This document shows, piece by piece, positions 19,720 to 28,895 of a stretch of DNA of 64,000 nt (its first letter is position 1; every line of letters begins with the position of its first letter). The translations under genes were made by a program, and so were the position numbers. The notes beneath the pieces are model-generated. The model was not told the origin of the DNA and did no database searches. It was given only the letters and a program-made list of their open reading frames with translations. This DNA is from Nitrosomonas sp. JL21 (GTDB lineage: Bacteria > Pseudomonadota > Gammaproteobacteria > Burkholderiales > Nitrosomonadaceae). The DNA lies in assembly GCF_009833095.1 (NCBI RefSeq), contig NZ_QRCB01000030.1, positions 27,712 through 91,711 of the forward strand. The letters run 5' to 3'.

Positions 19720-20052
19720 ATGAAAGCTTTATCATTCTTTGTAAGTTTTTTACTCATCTCTTTGATGTCGTTGAACGTTCATGCGGCGAGCAATCTCGAC
19801 CAAGCGATTCAACATTCCGAAGCTGCGCTCAAGTCAGAGAAAGGCACCTCAGTTGCAGAGCATGCAGCGGAAGCAAAAAAATATGCCCAAGCTGCAAAAA
19901 ATGATAAGGATAAAGTCATTGAGGGTAAGCATCTGGACGAAGGGATCAAGTGCTTAAGTGATGCGATGAAAGAAGGGGAGAAAAATAACGCTGATGAAGC
20001 CAAGAAAGCGGTAAAGGATGCCATTGAGCATTTCAAGCAAGCTAGCAAATAA
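19720..20052 (+). CDS. smbP: SmbP-type small periplasmic metal-binding protein, copy 1
   Basis: A 110-residue protein with a clear signal peptide (cleavage after SLNVHA, residue ~22) and a helical mature part made of ~7-residue Ala/His/Glu/Lys-rich repeats: LDQAIQHSEAAL, VAEHAAEAKKYAQAAK, DEAKKAVKDAIEHFKQ. This pattern is that of Nitrosomonas europaea SmbP, a four-helix periplasmic protein that binds copper and other divalent metals; here the helices carry fewer His and more Lys/Glu, so capacity may be lower. GGAGAA precedes the ATG at 19720. First of three tandem paralogues. Confidence 0.83.
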   Translation: MKALSFFVSFLLISLMSLNVHAASNLDQAIQHSEAALKSEKGTSVAEHAAEAKKYAQAAKNDKDKVIEGKHLDEGIKCLSDAMKEGEKNNADEAKKAVKDAIEHFKQASK

Positions 20053-20161
20053 TTTTCGAATCAATCGTCATCAATGCAATAAAAAAGAGGGGAGAAGCTG
20101 AGGCAGAAGTGCACTGCGAATCTATAAATATGACAAATTGAATGGTGAAGGAAATAATCAC

Positions 20162-20518
20162 ATGAAGAATAAATCATTATTTAATATCATTGGGTTAATG
20201 ATGATAGTGAGTTCCTATCATGCATCGGCTTCATTTGGTCCATTTCCTAGAGTAGATCATTTAACGCAAGCTATCGTACAGACTTACTTTGCCATTCATG
20301 CATCCGATGCACAAACCATTGTTCAGCACGCCCGAATGGCCAGAGGTCATGCCCATACCATCAGAAGCGTTCACGATGACGAAGTAGATCGTTATCTGCT
20401 GGAACAGAGTATCAATAGTTTGAACATGGTCGTTGAAGAAGGCAATAACGGCAATTTAGAAGCTGCAAGAGCGGCGGCGCAGGCTGCACTGATCCTGATG
20501 ACTCAGTCTGCAAAATGA
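20162..20518 (+). CDS. SmbP-related exported protein, copy 2 (divergent)
   Basis: A 118-residue protein with signal peptide (IIGLMMIVSSYHASA) and a helical mature part that aligns with its neighbours: LTQAIVQTYFAI, IVQHARMARGHAHTIRSVH, LEAARAAAQAALILMTQSAK. The conserved hydrophobic frame and Ala spacing are kept, and several His remain (QHARMARGHAH, RSVHDDE), but the Lys/Glu repeats are lost. The ATG at 20162 has a GAAGGA site. Probably a diverged duplicate; whether it still binds metal is open. Confidence 0.72.
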   Translation: MKNKSLFNIIGLMMIVSSYHASASFGPFPRVDHLTQAIVQTYFAIHASDAQTIVQHARMARGHAHTIRSVHDDEVDRYLLEQSINSLNMVVEEGNNGNLEAARAAAQAALILMTQSAK

Positions 20519-20570
20519 AAATGGCGAAGATTCTGTGCTTTTCCTCTCTAAAATTTATGGAGAATCACCT

Positions 20571-20927
20571 GTGAAAGACATTCATTGCAATCGTTATATG
20601 ATAGGTATGATCCTAACGGTAGTTGTTACCTTAGCTGCTTGTTCTGCAGAGAATCATCTCGAACAGGCAATCCAGCATACCAAGGCTGCCTCCCAGGCTA
20701 GGGAAGGAAAATCTGTTGTTAAGCATGCACAGAGCGCTAAAGACCACGCCACGGATGCCAAAAACGCTAAGCCAAACGAAAAGCATTCCCCAAATAGCAG
20801 CGAACATTTGGTCGAAGGAATCAGGAGTTTGGATCAGGCTATCGAAAAAGGTAATTTGGATGCTGTGGATTCAGCCAAGCAAGCTGCTGAGGATGCCTTG
20901 ACTCATCTCCAACAAGCCAAAAAATGA
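20571..20927 (+). CDS. SmbP-related lipoprotein, copy 3
   Basis: A 118-residue protein that starts with GTG at 20571 (GGAG site eight bases upstream). Its signal sequence ends in a lipobox, TLAAC, at residues ~19-23, so unlike copy 1 it should be lipid-anchored. The mature part closely matches copy 1: LEQAIQHTKAASQAREGKS, VVKHAQSAKDHATDAK, DSAKQAAEDALTHLQQAKK. This gives the organism soluble and membrane-tethered versions of the same metal-binding helix bundle. A terminator follows about 70 bases downstream. Confidence 0.78.
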   Translation: MKDIHCNRYMIGMILTVVVTLAACSAENHLEQAIQHTKAASQAREGKSVVKHAQSAKDHATDAKNAKPNEKHSPNSSEHLVEGIRSLDQAIEKGNLDAVDSAKQAAEDALTHLQQAKK

Positions 20928-20998
20928 CTTGAATAGGGCAGTGCCGAGATTAGGAAGGTAGTAGGATTTATGCTTCCGATTATTGATTCAACAGATGA

Positions 20999-21016
20999 TG
21001 CCCCCTCCTGGGGGCA
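20999..21016 (+). terminator. Hairpin terminator after the smbP triplet
   Basis: Perfect 7-bp stem TGCCCCC / GGGGGCA with a 4-base loop, followed by TTGTTACGTTT. It lies between the smbP cluster and the convergent small gene at 21037-21264 and could serve both strands. Confidence 0.65.
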
Positions 21017-21036
21017 TTGTTACGTTTATCCTTAGA

Positions 21037-21264
21037 TCAGAAGTGGCTGTTGATATCTCGATCCTGGAGGTACAGGGGGTAATAGCGATCGTATCGAGCT
21101 TTTACGTCATGCTGTGATTGATTTGTTTCTGCAGAAGGATCAATGTTTGCAGGCGTGTCATTTATGTGCGCGCCATCCAGAGCAGGCGTGCCGCCCTTCT
21201 TTTTATTAGTCAGCCAATGATGGATATGGGTTAAGACAGATTTAAATGAAATTGTTTTTTTCAT
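21037..21264 (-). CDS. Hypothetical 75-residue protein
   Basis: A small polar protein beginning MKKTISFKSVLTHIHHWLTN, then a Gly/Asp/Asn-rich middle and a Tyr/Asp-rich C-terminus (YDRYYPLYLQDRDINSHF). GGGAG lies six bases before the ATG at 21264; a TTG two codons earlier is less likely. No signal peptide, no membrane segment, no family recognised. It converges on the smbP cluster across a terminator hairpin. Confidence 0.5.
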   Translation of the reverse strand: MKKTISFKSVLTHIHHWLTNKKKGGTPALDGAHINDTPANIDPSAETNQSQHDVKARYDRYYPLYLQDRDINSHF

Positions 21265-21469
21265 CACCAACTCCCGTAATAGTCCTTTTAAAGTATTACA
21301 TTATCATAATGAAACTGCGAGGTCTGTATGGAACCCCACAAAACCTGCTTGGATGATGGAAATGCAAAATCGACAGTAAGCCCGGGCAATAAGCGGATCA
21401 GGAGGGGAAAGGGAGCTGATGATTCCATATAGTGTTGAAGAAAAGAATTTCTGATAATACTCAACATTA

Positions 21470-22456
21470 TTAGTCAGGTATGGGATTCAATAAGGCAATC
21501 CAAAACCATTCGCGCCGATCGGTGAATAATTGATCAATTTGAAATCCACTGGCTTCGAGCAAGGTATTCAAGCTCTCTTCATTGTATTTGTAAGAGTACT
21601 CAGTACGAATGGTTTCACCCGCATCGAAATGAATCAGCTGGTCGTTAATCATCACCTGATGGGTGACCAGAGACTCCAAGTGCATTTCGATCCGACTGAT
21701 TTCTTCATTAAAGAATGCCAAATGGCGAAAATGTGAAATATTGAAAGTCGCATTCATCTCGCGGTTGAGATGTCGCAAAATATTGAGATTGAATGCTGCC
21801 GTAAGTCCTAATCGATCATTGTAGGCAGCATGCAATATGTCGGGATTTTTGCGGCGATCGACTCCGAGAATCAGTTTTCCATCCGGCATGACGGTTTGCC
21901 GAATCTGTGCCAAGAAATCCGCTGCATCAGGAGGATGAAAATTGCCCACCGTGGAGCCTGGAAAAAAAGCAATATACCTCGCCTGATAGGGTAAATAGGG
22001 AAAATCGAATGGTTCGGTATAATCCGCACAGATAGGCAGAACTTGCAACAGGGGATGTTGCGCCGAGCGCTCAGCCGCGAGTTGCATAAGTTGCTCGCGG
22101 GAAACATCCAGAGGGACATAAGCGGTCAGAGTGGGTAACTGATCCAGCAGGAACTGCGCTTTTTCCCCTGAGCCACTGCCATAGTCGATCAAGACAGCAT
22201 CTGCTCCAATGCGAGAAGCGAGTGCAGGTGCATATTGGCGTAGAATCGCCGTTTCCGTCCGGGTAGGATAATATTCCGGCAGTTTGCAGATTTCCTCAAA
22301 TAGGCGTGCTCCAACAGCGTCATAGAACAAAGCGGAGGGCAGCGTTTTGGAAGAATTTTCAAGCCCTGATAAAGCTGCACTTTGCAGGGAATCCGACAAT
22401 GATGATGCTCCGAATTCCAGCGACGTGTGGTGTGAATGAGGCAGCGTATTGTTCAT
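21470..22456 (-). CDS. egtD: L-histidine N-alpha-trimethyltransferase EgtD
   Basis: A 328-residue SAM-dependent enzyme that trimethylates histidine to hercynine, the first step of ergothioneine synthesis. Visible motifs: LFDAVGARLFEEIC-like N-terminus (LFYDAVGARLFEEICKLPEYYPTRTE), the SAM loop IDYGSGSGEKAQFLLD, FFPGSTVGNF and the C-terminal YSYKYNEESLNTLLEASGF. Length is typical. The ATG at 22456 overlaps the egtB stop by four bases (ATGA), proving the pair is coupled. No egtA, egtC or egtE is nearby, as in many proteobacteria that carry only egtBD. Confidence 0.92.
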   Translation of the reverse strand: MNNTLPHSHHTSLEFGASSLSDSLQSAALSGLENSSKTLPSALFYDAVGARLFEEICKLPEYYPTRTETAILRQYAPALASRIGADAVLIDYGSGSGEKAQFLLDQLPTLTAYVPLDVSREQLMQLAAERSAQHPLLQVLPICADYTEPFDFPYLPYQARYIAFFPGSTVGNFHPPDAADFLAQIRQTVMPDGKLILGVDRRKNPDILHAAYNDRLGLTAAFNLNILRHLNREMNATFNISHFRHLAFFNEEISRIEMHLESLVTHQVMINDQLIHFDAGETIRTEYSYKYNEESLNTLLEASGFQIDQLFTDRREWFWIALLNPIPD

Positions 22457-23730
22457 CCATCTGCCGCCAAACGAAGGCCGGTGAACTGCCAACGAGCATC
22501 ACTCGGGAAAAAATTTCGATAGGTTGTTCGTGTATGATTTGGTGGCGTCAGGCATGAAGAGCCACGCAGTACCCACTGATCGCACATGAACTTGCCGTTG
22601 TATTCACCCAGTACATCGCAGGAAGGATAAAAACCTGGGTAGGCGATGTAAGGACTCCGGGTCCATTGCCACACGTGGCCGAACAATTGCTGAGTATCTG
22701 TGTTGCGCCAGGCAGCAGACGGATGGAAATTGATGTGCTGTATGGCATGGTGTTGGGCATCATGCCTAGCAGCGAGAACCTCCCATTCTGCTTCTGTCGG
22801 CAATCGGTAGCCTGCCCAGCGTGCAAAAGCATCAGCTTCATAATAGCTGATGTGGCACACGGGCATCGAGGGAACGACAGGCATCTCACCACGCAGCGTG
22901 AATTCGCGCCATTGACCTTCTTGCTGTTCCCAATACAGAGGGGCTTGCCATTGTTGGGACTGCACCATTCTCCAACCATCACTCAACCATAACCCAGAGA
23001 TTCGATAACCGCCATCCGCAATGAAAGCTTCATATTCCGCATTCGTAACTAGGGATTGTGCTAACTTCGCAGCTTGCAGGTAGGTTTTGTGTGCCGGCCG
23101 TTCATTGTCAAAGGTAAATTCTTCTTCTGCACCCCCGATGGTATACAAACCCTCATCAATGTGTTCCCAGCGCTGTCTTTGAAACGGGGGTTCCCGGGAT
23201 GACACAGTGTCGTTCCGATACGCGGGACGTAACGGATTCGTCCACAGCACATGCTTGATATCGGTCAGAAGCAGTTCCTGATGTTGCTGCTCATGATGCA
23301 ACCCCATTTCCAGTCGCCGCCACGCTGGATGTTGCAGATCATCACCAATCATTTCACATAAAATCTCAACAGCTTCATCGACATACATGCGATATGAAAA
23401 CACTTCCGCGACCGTTGGGCGCGTAGCCAATCCCCGTAACGATCTGCAATGGCGCGCGCCGACCTGCTCATAATAGGAGTTGAAAAGAAAGGCATAACGC
23501 GAATCCAAGCTCTGATAGGAATGCAAATAAGGTTTTACGATGAAGGTCTCGAAAAACCAGGTGGTATGGGCTAAATGCCATTTCGTGGGGCTGACGTCGA
23601 CCATACTGGAAACGACATAATCTTCCGTTTCCAACGGCGTGCACAGCGCCATCGTCTGCATCCGCACCGCCCGGAAACGTTCAATGAGAGGCAGCGATGC
23701 GCTTATATCATCAAGAAAAGGAGCATTCAT
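22453..23730 (-). CDS. egtB: Ergothioneine synthase EgtB (iron-dependent sulfoxide synthase)
   Basis: A 425-residue enzyme joining a DinB-like N-terminal domain and a C-terminal formylglycine-generating-enzyme-type lectin fold. It couples hercynine to a thiol (gamma-glutamylcysteine or cysteine) using oxygen. The iron site is visible in the N-terminal domain as WHLAHTTWFFE (first His) and GLHHEQQHQELLLTD (HxxxHxE). The FGE domain ends in VLRGSSCLTPPNHTRTTYRN and GLRLAADG. The ATG at 23730 is chosen; a TTG upstream adds 12 residues. First gene of the egtB-egtD unit. Confidence 0.92.
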   Translation of the reverse strand: MNAPFLDDISASLPLIERFRAVRMQTMALCTPLETEDYVVSSMVDVSPTKWHLAHTTWFFETFIVKPYLHSYQSLDSRYAFLFNSYYEQVGARHCRSLRGLATRPTVAEVFSYRMYVDEAVEILCEMIGDDLQHPAWRRLEMGLHHEQQHQELLLTDIKHVLWTNPLRPAYRNDTVSSREPPFQRQRWEHIDEGLYTIGGAEEEFTFDNERPAHKTYLQAAKLAQSLVTNAEYEAFIADGGYRISGLWLSDGWRMVQSQQWQAPLYWEQQEGQWREFTLRGEMPVVPSMPVCHISYYEADAFARWAGYRLPTEAEWEVLAARHDAQHHAIQHINFHPSAAWRNTDTQQLFGHVWQWTRSPYIAYPGFYPSCDVLGEYNGKFMCDQWVLRGSSCLTPPNHTRTTYRNFFPSDARWQFTGLRLAADG

Positions 23731-24425
23731 ATTTTTTGGGTAATAGTTTGTTTTATAAGGATTCAATGGTTGATGAGCTGCCCGGTTGAACCATGCTGAT
23801 CAATCAGCAGACTAGACTACTCATGTCCTTGCTGCAGATAGAGTTGTATCCTGGTTATGTTCACTGCAGGTCAGCTATTGAAAATAAAAGCATTGTCTTT
23901 AGGCTTCATTCGTGAGTCTGTGCGATTTCCAACATAGGATTGTGGTTTTGTTATGTTTGTCATTGGCTGACAAATGAATTTAGAAGGCGGCACTGTAAGT
24001 ATGTGCCATGGAAGGGAGAACGAAAGCAGTACTTTGCGTCTTCTGATATTTCCGATACTTCTATTTCTCTCCTTATTATTCTTGTTTGATCATAAGGATA
24101 GTGATCGCCGGAACTGTTGAAGCCGCTGAATGCTAAAAAATGAGATGGACAAACAGGCGAGTTTGTCACATGAAGAAGCGTGTCAGGCTATAATGGCCAA
24201 GATTGATATTTTTCTCTTTCCTGCTGGTGGAACAAAGGAAGAGTATCTATGGAAACTTTGATTCATTGATTGCACGAGTGAATTGCTTCGTTGTGCGGTA
24301 CTCACTCTCCGCCTATCTTGTTGATATGTCTCGATTGCTGCGTTCCGTGCGCGCCTTCATCTCGTTCGCCGAATTAATCAGTGTTTCCCTAGGATTCATC
24401 AATAACAATAATTCTTCAACTTTCA
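23731..24425. other. Intergenic region, ~690 bases
   Basis: The spacer between divergent egtB and the Crp/Fnr gene. Short frames exist on both strands without ribosome-binding sites or coding character. It contains one copy of the dispersed repeat (24356-24393). Nothing else supported. Confidence 0.5.
24356..24393. repeat. Dispersed short repeat, copy 2
   Basis: The stretch CTTCATCTCGTTCGCC(G)AATTAATCAG followed by TGTTTCC matches, with few changes, the right half of the element at 36292-36364 (CTTCATCTCGTTCGCCAAAT and TAATCAGCTTTCC). It lies about 30-70 bases before the Crp/Fnr gene, so it may overlap that gene's control region. Confidence 0.7.
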
Positions 24426-25253
24426 ATGGATCAAACAATTATGACTGTAATTACTTGCGATCCCAGAGAAAATCATCTCTTGTGTGCTCTTACAAATTCC
24501 GAATTGGAACAGCTAATGCCTCATCTCGAATTAGTGACTTTGTCTGTGGCTGAGGTCGTGTTCGAAGTGAATGAAAAATTGAACCATGTCTACTTCCCCG
24601 TTTCAATCATCGCCTCCATGTTATGTTGCCTGGAGGATGGGTCGACTGTGGAAGTAGCGATGGTGGGAAAGGAAGGTGTGTTGGGTTTCTCAGCATTTCT
24701 CGGTAAAAGCGAATCATCGACTCAGGTGATCATCAATCAATCCGGGCATGCTTATCGCATTTCCATCGATGCTTTGCAGAAGGTGCTCACTCGCAGCGGA
24801 GGGCGCCGGCAGGGAAATCTTCGAGAACTGGTGCTGCGCTATGCCGAATCAGTCTTTGTCCATATGGCACAAACCATTGCATGTACGCGCCGCCATGCCG
24901 TTGACCGTCAATTGTGCACGTGGTTGCTGATCAACTTTGATCGAGCAACGACCGAAACCTTATCGATAACACAAGCCTCGATTGGTTATATTCTTGGAGT
25001 CCGTCGCGAAACTATCACGGAAGCCGCGAGAAAATTGCACGATGAAGGAATGATTGACTATGGTAGGGGCTATATTGCCCTCAAGGATAGAGAGAAAATG
25101 GAAGCTGGCGCTTGCGAATGCTATGACATTAAAAAAGATGAAGCTGTGCGCTTGAGTGAAGATCTGGATTCGTTAAAAACGAAATCGAATAATCGCGAGC
25201 GGCGCACATTCTCATTGAACTTGACAGCGACTGTGAAGCAATCTGCGGAGTAA
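24426..25253 (+). CDS. Crp/Fnr family transcriptional regulator
   Basis: A 275-residue regulator: a cyclic-nucleotide-binding-like beta-barrel (residues ~25-135, with VYFPVSIIASMLCCLEDGS and VGKEGVLGFSAFLG) and a winged-helix DNA-binding domain (~155-225, LSITQASIGYILGVRRETITEAARKL, the recognition helix-turn-helix). It lacks the N-terminal Cys set of Fnr, so it is not an oxygen-sensing Fe-S protein; the sensor ligand is unknown. The barrel resembles the group often annotated near stress genes. The C-terminal ~40 residues are polar and variable. Start ATG 24426 or 24441; neither has a strong ribosome-binding site. Confidence 0.85.
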   Translation: MDQTIMTVITCDPRENHLLCALTNSELEQLMPHLELVTLSVAEVVFEVNEKLNHVYFPVSIIASMLCCLEDGSTVEVAMVGKEGVLGFSAFLGKSESSTQVIINQSGHAYRISIDALQKVLTRSGGRRQGNLRELVLRYAESVFVHMAQTIACTRRHAVDRQLCTWLLINFDRATTETLSITQASIGYILGVRRETITEAARKLHDEGMIDYGRGYIALKDREKMEAGACECYDIKKDEAVRLSEDLDSLKTKSNNRERRTFSLNLTATVKQSAE

Positions 25254-25429
25254 GCCTGCTGAGCTAGGTTTTAGCCCAGCTTTACCGTCGAGCGTGAACA
25301 TACATTTTTCTCAGACGTTCTTTAACTTTAAGTTAGACAGCGTACATACCCTGGCAAGTAACTGCAGTAAATTGAAAGCGATGATTGGATTAATACGGAT
25401 CGTTTTTTAAATTTATTGGAGATTTCAAG

Positions 25430-25801
25430 ATGACTACTTCAAAAAGTAATCAGGGTACGAGTAATCGGGGCTTCGCTTCGATGGATGAAGACAAGCAGCG
25501 CGAAATTGCCTCGAAGGGAGGGCGTGCTGCCCATGCAAAAGGCACTGCGCATGAGTTTGATTCCGAAGAAGCGCGAGAAGCAGGTCACAAAGGCAGTCAA
25601 AGCAGATCGCACAGCGCTTCAAGCTCAAGCAGTAGAACCCGTAGTAGTTCAAAGTCTGACCGGGACGATGACAATGACTCAGGCAATCGGGGCGGGTCAA
25701 GATCAAGCTCCGGACGCGGTGGAAATGCTTCGTCGCATACTCGTGGCGAGTCTTCTGAGGATCACGCGCGGGCAGGCAGGCAAAGCCATAAAAATTCATG
25801 A
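25430..25801 (+). CDS. KGG-repeat general stress protein (GsiB/YciG-like)
   Basis: A 123-residue hydrophilic protein. The N-terminal half carries the KGG family repeats: GFASMDEDKQREIASKGGRA, then EFDSEEAREAGHKGSQ. The C-terminal half is low complexity, Ser/Arg/Gly-rich, and probably disordered. Such proteins accumulate in general or osmotic stress. TTGGAGA precedes the ATG at 25430 with suitable spacing. It stands alone after the Crp/Fnr gene. Confidence 0.85.
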   Translation: MTTSKSNQGTSNRGFASMDEDKQREIASKGGRAAHAKGTAHEFDSEEAREAGHKGSQSRSHSASSSSSRTRSSSKSDRDDDNDSGNRGGSRSSSGRGGNASSHTRGESSEDHARAGRQSHKNS

Positions 25802-26019
25802 AACTGCTGAATAAGTGCTGATGGGGAAGATATTTTCTTTTCCATCAGAACGATGACATGCTCAAGATGGCTCTCAAAGGCCGATATATGTCATTGAGGG
25901 ACTCGAAATTCTTCAGATTTAGTTCGATTTGATTCAGCAATGCATTCGTACATCTTGCAGCAACGCTTGCTGTTCGATTGTATTTGCTTGCCAATCACGC
26001 CATCATTCCAAAGCTTTCT

Positions 26020-26958
26020 TTAATTTGGCACCGTAACCACTCGCGGTCTGAGTTTGTAGACAATCAACAGAACCATCCACAGTGTAAGAATAAAAGGTGA
26101 GGCCAGCACCGGCAAGCCGAGTGGAATGAATAAGCTCGTCAATACCGCCTGCCAAAAAACCGCCAACATCCCCGCTAAAGCTGTCAATAGCGCATTTCTA
26201 AGCGTAGGCTCAAGGAATACCGATCCCAGTGCAATCATGGTCAACACCGGATTAAATCCATAAAGTCCGGCTTCGACTGCCTTAGGATCCATTCCAATAG
26301 CCATGGGCAGCGCGACGCCAATGATGGCGCCGCCGATAGCCATGAATGCGCCGCGCCAAGTGGAGAGTGCAATGCCGATCAGCAGCGCCACGCCAACCTC
26401 AACCTGATCACTGAAAAGAATCTGACTGATCGACCGCGCGAACGCAAGCAGCCATGTTTCAAAAGGGATGGTGCTGAACTCGAGTGCAACATTTAAAGCC
26501 GGATCGGGCGGTGGATTGCCGGAAGCATGCATGAACAAGAATATCCAGCTAATCAGTACAAATGGCGACGTGGCTGCAGGAAGGCGGCAAAAATGAAGAA
26601 GTCGAGTCATCAGAAACCAGACGAGGCTTGACAGCATGGCGGCAATGACAATATAGAGCCAAAGCCAAGGCGTGTGCGGAAGGAATACGGATAGGCTGAC
26701 GGCCGCCAGAATTCCGTTGAATCCATAGAGTCCGACCTGGATGTCTTCATTACAAAATCTAAGCGCATAGGCAGTAACGGTACTGCAGACCACTCCCAGA
26801 GTGGCGGCCATTCCTGCGGTCATTCCGCTCATATAGAATGCCGTCAAAACAAAGAATCCAGTTAAGGCATTGCCACAAAATACTACTTGCCCCGCACCTC
26901 GTAGCATGACCCGCACGGGTTCGGGTAACCTTCTGTCAATTTCCAGCGGCCAGTTCAA
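26020..26958 (-). CDS. Urea transporter (UT family)
   Basis: A 312-residue polytopic membrane channel. The internal duplication of the urea transporter family is visible: GLYGFNGILAAVSLSVFLP (~76-94) in the first half and GLYGFNPVLTMIALGSVFLE (~225-244) in the second, each with the selectivity-filter surroundings. It would let urea into the cell, which fits a ureolytic ammonia oxidiser, although no urease genes lie in the window. The start codon is TTG at 26958, with AGGAG ten bases upstream; no ATG is available. Third gene of a unit with a flavin monooxygenase and a TetR regulator. Confidence 0.9.
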   Translation of the reverse strand: MNWPLEIDRRLPEPVRVMLRGAGQVVFCGNALTGFFVLTAFYMSGMTAGMAATLGVVCSTVTAYALRFCNEDIQVGLYGFNGILAAVSLSVFLPHTPWLWLYIVIAAMLSSLVWFLMTRLLHFCRLPAATSPFVLISWIFLFMHASGNPPPDPALNVALEFSTIPFETWLLAFARSISQILFSDQVEVGVALLIGIALSTWRGAFMAIGGAIIGVALPMAIGMDPKAVEAGLYGFNPVLTMIALGSVFLEPTLRNALLTALAGMLAVFWQAVLTSLFIPLGLPVLASPFILTLWMVLLIVYKLRPRVVTVPN

Positions 26959-26994
26959 GATTCTCTATCTCCTACTGTTGAGGGTTTAATTCGG

Positions 26995-27588
26995 TCACGA
27001 AATAGAAGCGCTGCGCAGGATATCGTCGGCAGCCAGCCGTGCGATATGGGCAATGTTGCCTTGGCCCGTAACCATGGCGGTTACGATAGTGCCGTCGATC
27101 AATAAGCTCAATTTTTCCGTTGTCAAAGCAGGGTCGCTTATACCGCTGTCCGCGACCATCGCGCACAGTTTCGCGTTGATTTTTTCGCGGTGGCTGTTGG
27201 CAATCTCTTGTACCCAACTGTTGCTTTTGTCATGTTCGGCGACAGCATTAATGAAGACGCAACCGTAGAAATGCTCGCTTTCAAACCAATTGTGCATCAA
27301 ATCGAACAGTGCCAAAACACGTTCCCGCGGCTGGCATGTTAGAGCAGTTAAATCAGTATCAAACCAACGGAACCACATCTTGGCTTCTGCTTCAAAAACC
27401 GCTCTGAGTAAGTTTTCTTTTGAGCCATAATGCATATAGAGAGCACGCCGAGACACCCCTGATTCTTCTATGATTCTGGCTATTCCGGTGGCATGGATAC
27501 CTTCTTTGCAAAACAGACGGCACGCGGCTTGCAGTAATCTTTTTTTACTGTTTTCCTTGCGCGGATTTTTCTTAGGGCGGTCTTCCAT
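26995..27588 (-). CDS. TetR/AcrR family transcriptional regulator
   Basis: A 197-residue repressor-type protein. Residues ~15-62 form the TetR helix-turn-helix: KRLLQAACRLFCKEGIHATG, then IARIIEESGVSRRALYMHYGSKENLL. The C-terminal ligand domain is all-helical with three Cys. It lies 11 bases after the monooxygenase and 36 bases before the urea transporter, so it probably controls this unit. The Lys/Arg-rich N-terminal tail is typical. Confidence 0.88.
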   Translation of the reverse strand: MEDRPKKNPRKENSKKRLLQAACRLFCKEGIHATGIARIIEESGVSRRALYMHYGSKENLLRAVFEAEAKMWFRWFDTDLTALTCQPRERVLALFDLMHNWFESEHFYGCVFINAVAEHDKSNSWVQEIANSHREKINAKLCAMVADSGISDPALTTEKLSLLIDGTIVTAMVTGQGNIAHIARLAADDILRSASIS

Positions 27589-27599
27589 GACAGGCTCGT

Positions 27600-28775
27600 T
27601 TAAAGTTGGTGCTTGATTTTCTGCACAATCCTTCCAGCCTCGAGGCGAATTTCACGCAGCAATCCGCTTAATGGATTGATTTGCCCAATGAAATAGAGTC
27701 GAGGCGCATCTTTGAATTCTTGATCACCTGCAATAACTGATCGATCATCCTTGTCGGCGATACCGGGAACCTGAACCAGTTTCGAAATGCCGGTGCGAAA
27801 ACCGGTGCCGGCGATGATGACATCAGGTTCCAGCGCCACGAGGTCATTTTCTTCAGTTGGGGAAGTGTGGATATGGCGCAGCACATGGACGGATTTACCG
27901 GTGATTTTTTGAATGGGACCGACAATTTTAATTCGACCGGCGCGAACATCGTCGACGAACGGCCGGTAAAGAATGGGCACTACGTTGTTGATGGCGTATT
28001 GCTTGGAAAGCGGCAAATCAGGATAGGGCAGACCATGAGCACTCAGGTCACCTATCATGCTGTGTTGCAGAAAACGTAATAGGCCATCTACCCAGGCGGT
28101 AGGCCAGGATCGGGTCCATACGCCAATCCCTATCAATGGAATGCCATAAATGCTCTTCGGCAGGATATGCGGGGCAGTTCTTACCGATACCGTCACTGAA
28201 CTGGCATGATCCGTTAGCTTGCTGGCAATTTCAGCAGCGGAATTGCCACTGCCGACGACTAATATATGCTTGCCCGAGAATGCTTGAGCGTTCTTGAATT
28301 TCGATGAATGAAGGATCTCGCCGGAAAATGTCTCTACCCCTTCCCAGTTGGGAATCACTGGGATACGGCATCCTCCAATCGCCATGACGACTGCTCGAGA
28401 TTCAAAATGCTTGCCCTCCGTGCTGGTAATGAGCCAGATATCGCGCTGCCGGTCATAACTGACTTTGTCGATATCGATGTCGGTATGGACCGTAAACCCT
28501 CCGCGTGTCGGGAAAGTTTCCAATAAACGCACGACTTCTTCACGGGAAGGCCAGGAGCCTGCGGATAGCGGAAACTTGCTGCCGGATAGCGCAGAAAAAT
28601 AGCGTCCGGAATTCAATCGTACTCCATCATAGTGATTGCGCCAGACATCGCCGACAACAGCGGTCCGCTCCACTACGAAGGGTTTGATACCCGCATTGAC
28701 TAACTCATAAGCGACTGATAATCCTGCTGGACCTGCACCAATGACGGTTACATCATGAATATCGTTATTTTCCAT
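27600..28775 (-). CDS. Flavin-containing monooxygenase-like NAD(P)/FAD oxidoreductase
   Basis: A 391-residue flavoprotein with two dinucleotide folds: VIGAGPAGLSVAYEL (residues ~11-25, FAD) and VVGSGNSAAEIASKL (~173-187, NADPH), and ATG-type motif DVIIAGTGFRTG near residue 330. It belongs with class B monooxygenases (FMO, Baeyer-Villiger, N-hydroxylating) but the substrate cannot be assigned. AAGGAT precedes the ATG. It heads the unit with TetR and the urea transporter. Confidence 0.82.
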   Translation of the reverse strand: MENNDIHDVTVIGAGPAGLSVAYELVNAGIKPFVVERTAVVGDVWRNHYDGVRLNSGRYFSALSGSKFPLSAGSWPSREEVVRLLETFPTRGGFTVHTDIDIDKVSYDRQRDIWLITSTEGKHFESRAVVMAIGGCRIPVIPNWEGVETFSGEILHSSKFKNAQAFSGKHILVVGSGNSAAEIASKLTDHASSVTVSVRTAPHILPKSIYGIPLIGIGVWTRSWPTAWVDGLLRFLQHSMIGDLSAHGLPYPDLPLSKQYAINNVVPILYRPFVDDVRAGRIKIVGPIQKITGKSVHVLRHIHTSPTEENDLVALEPDVIIAGTGFRTGISKLVQVPGIADKDDRSVIAGDQEFKDAPRLYFIGQINPLSGLLREIRLEAGRIVQKIKHQL

Positions 28776-28895
28776 GGATAATCCTTATGTGAACATCACC
28801 GCTGAACTCCCGAGATGCTGCAAATAATCGGATAGGGGGATGAAATCTAAACAAATTGGGGCTGGTGGGAAATGCCTTGCTGAATGACATACTCA

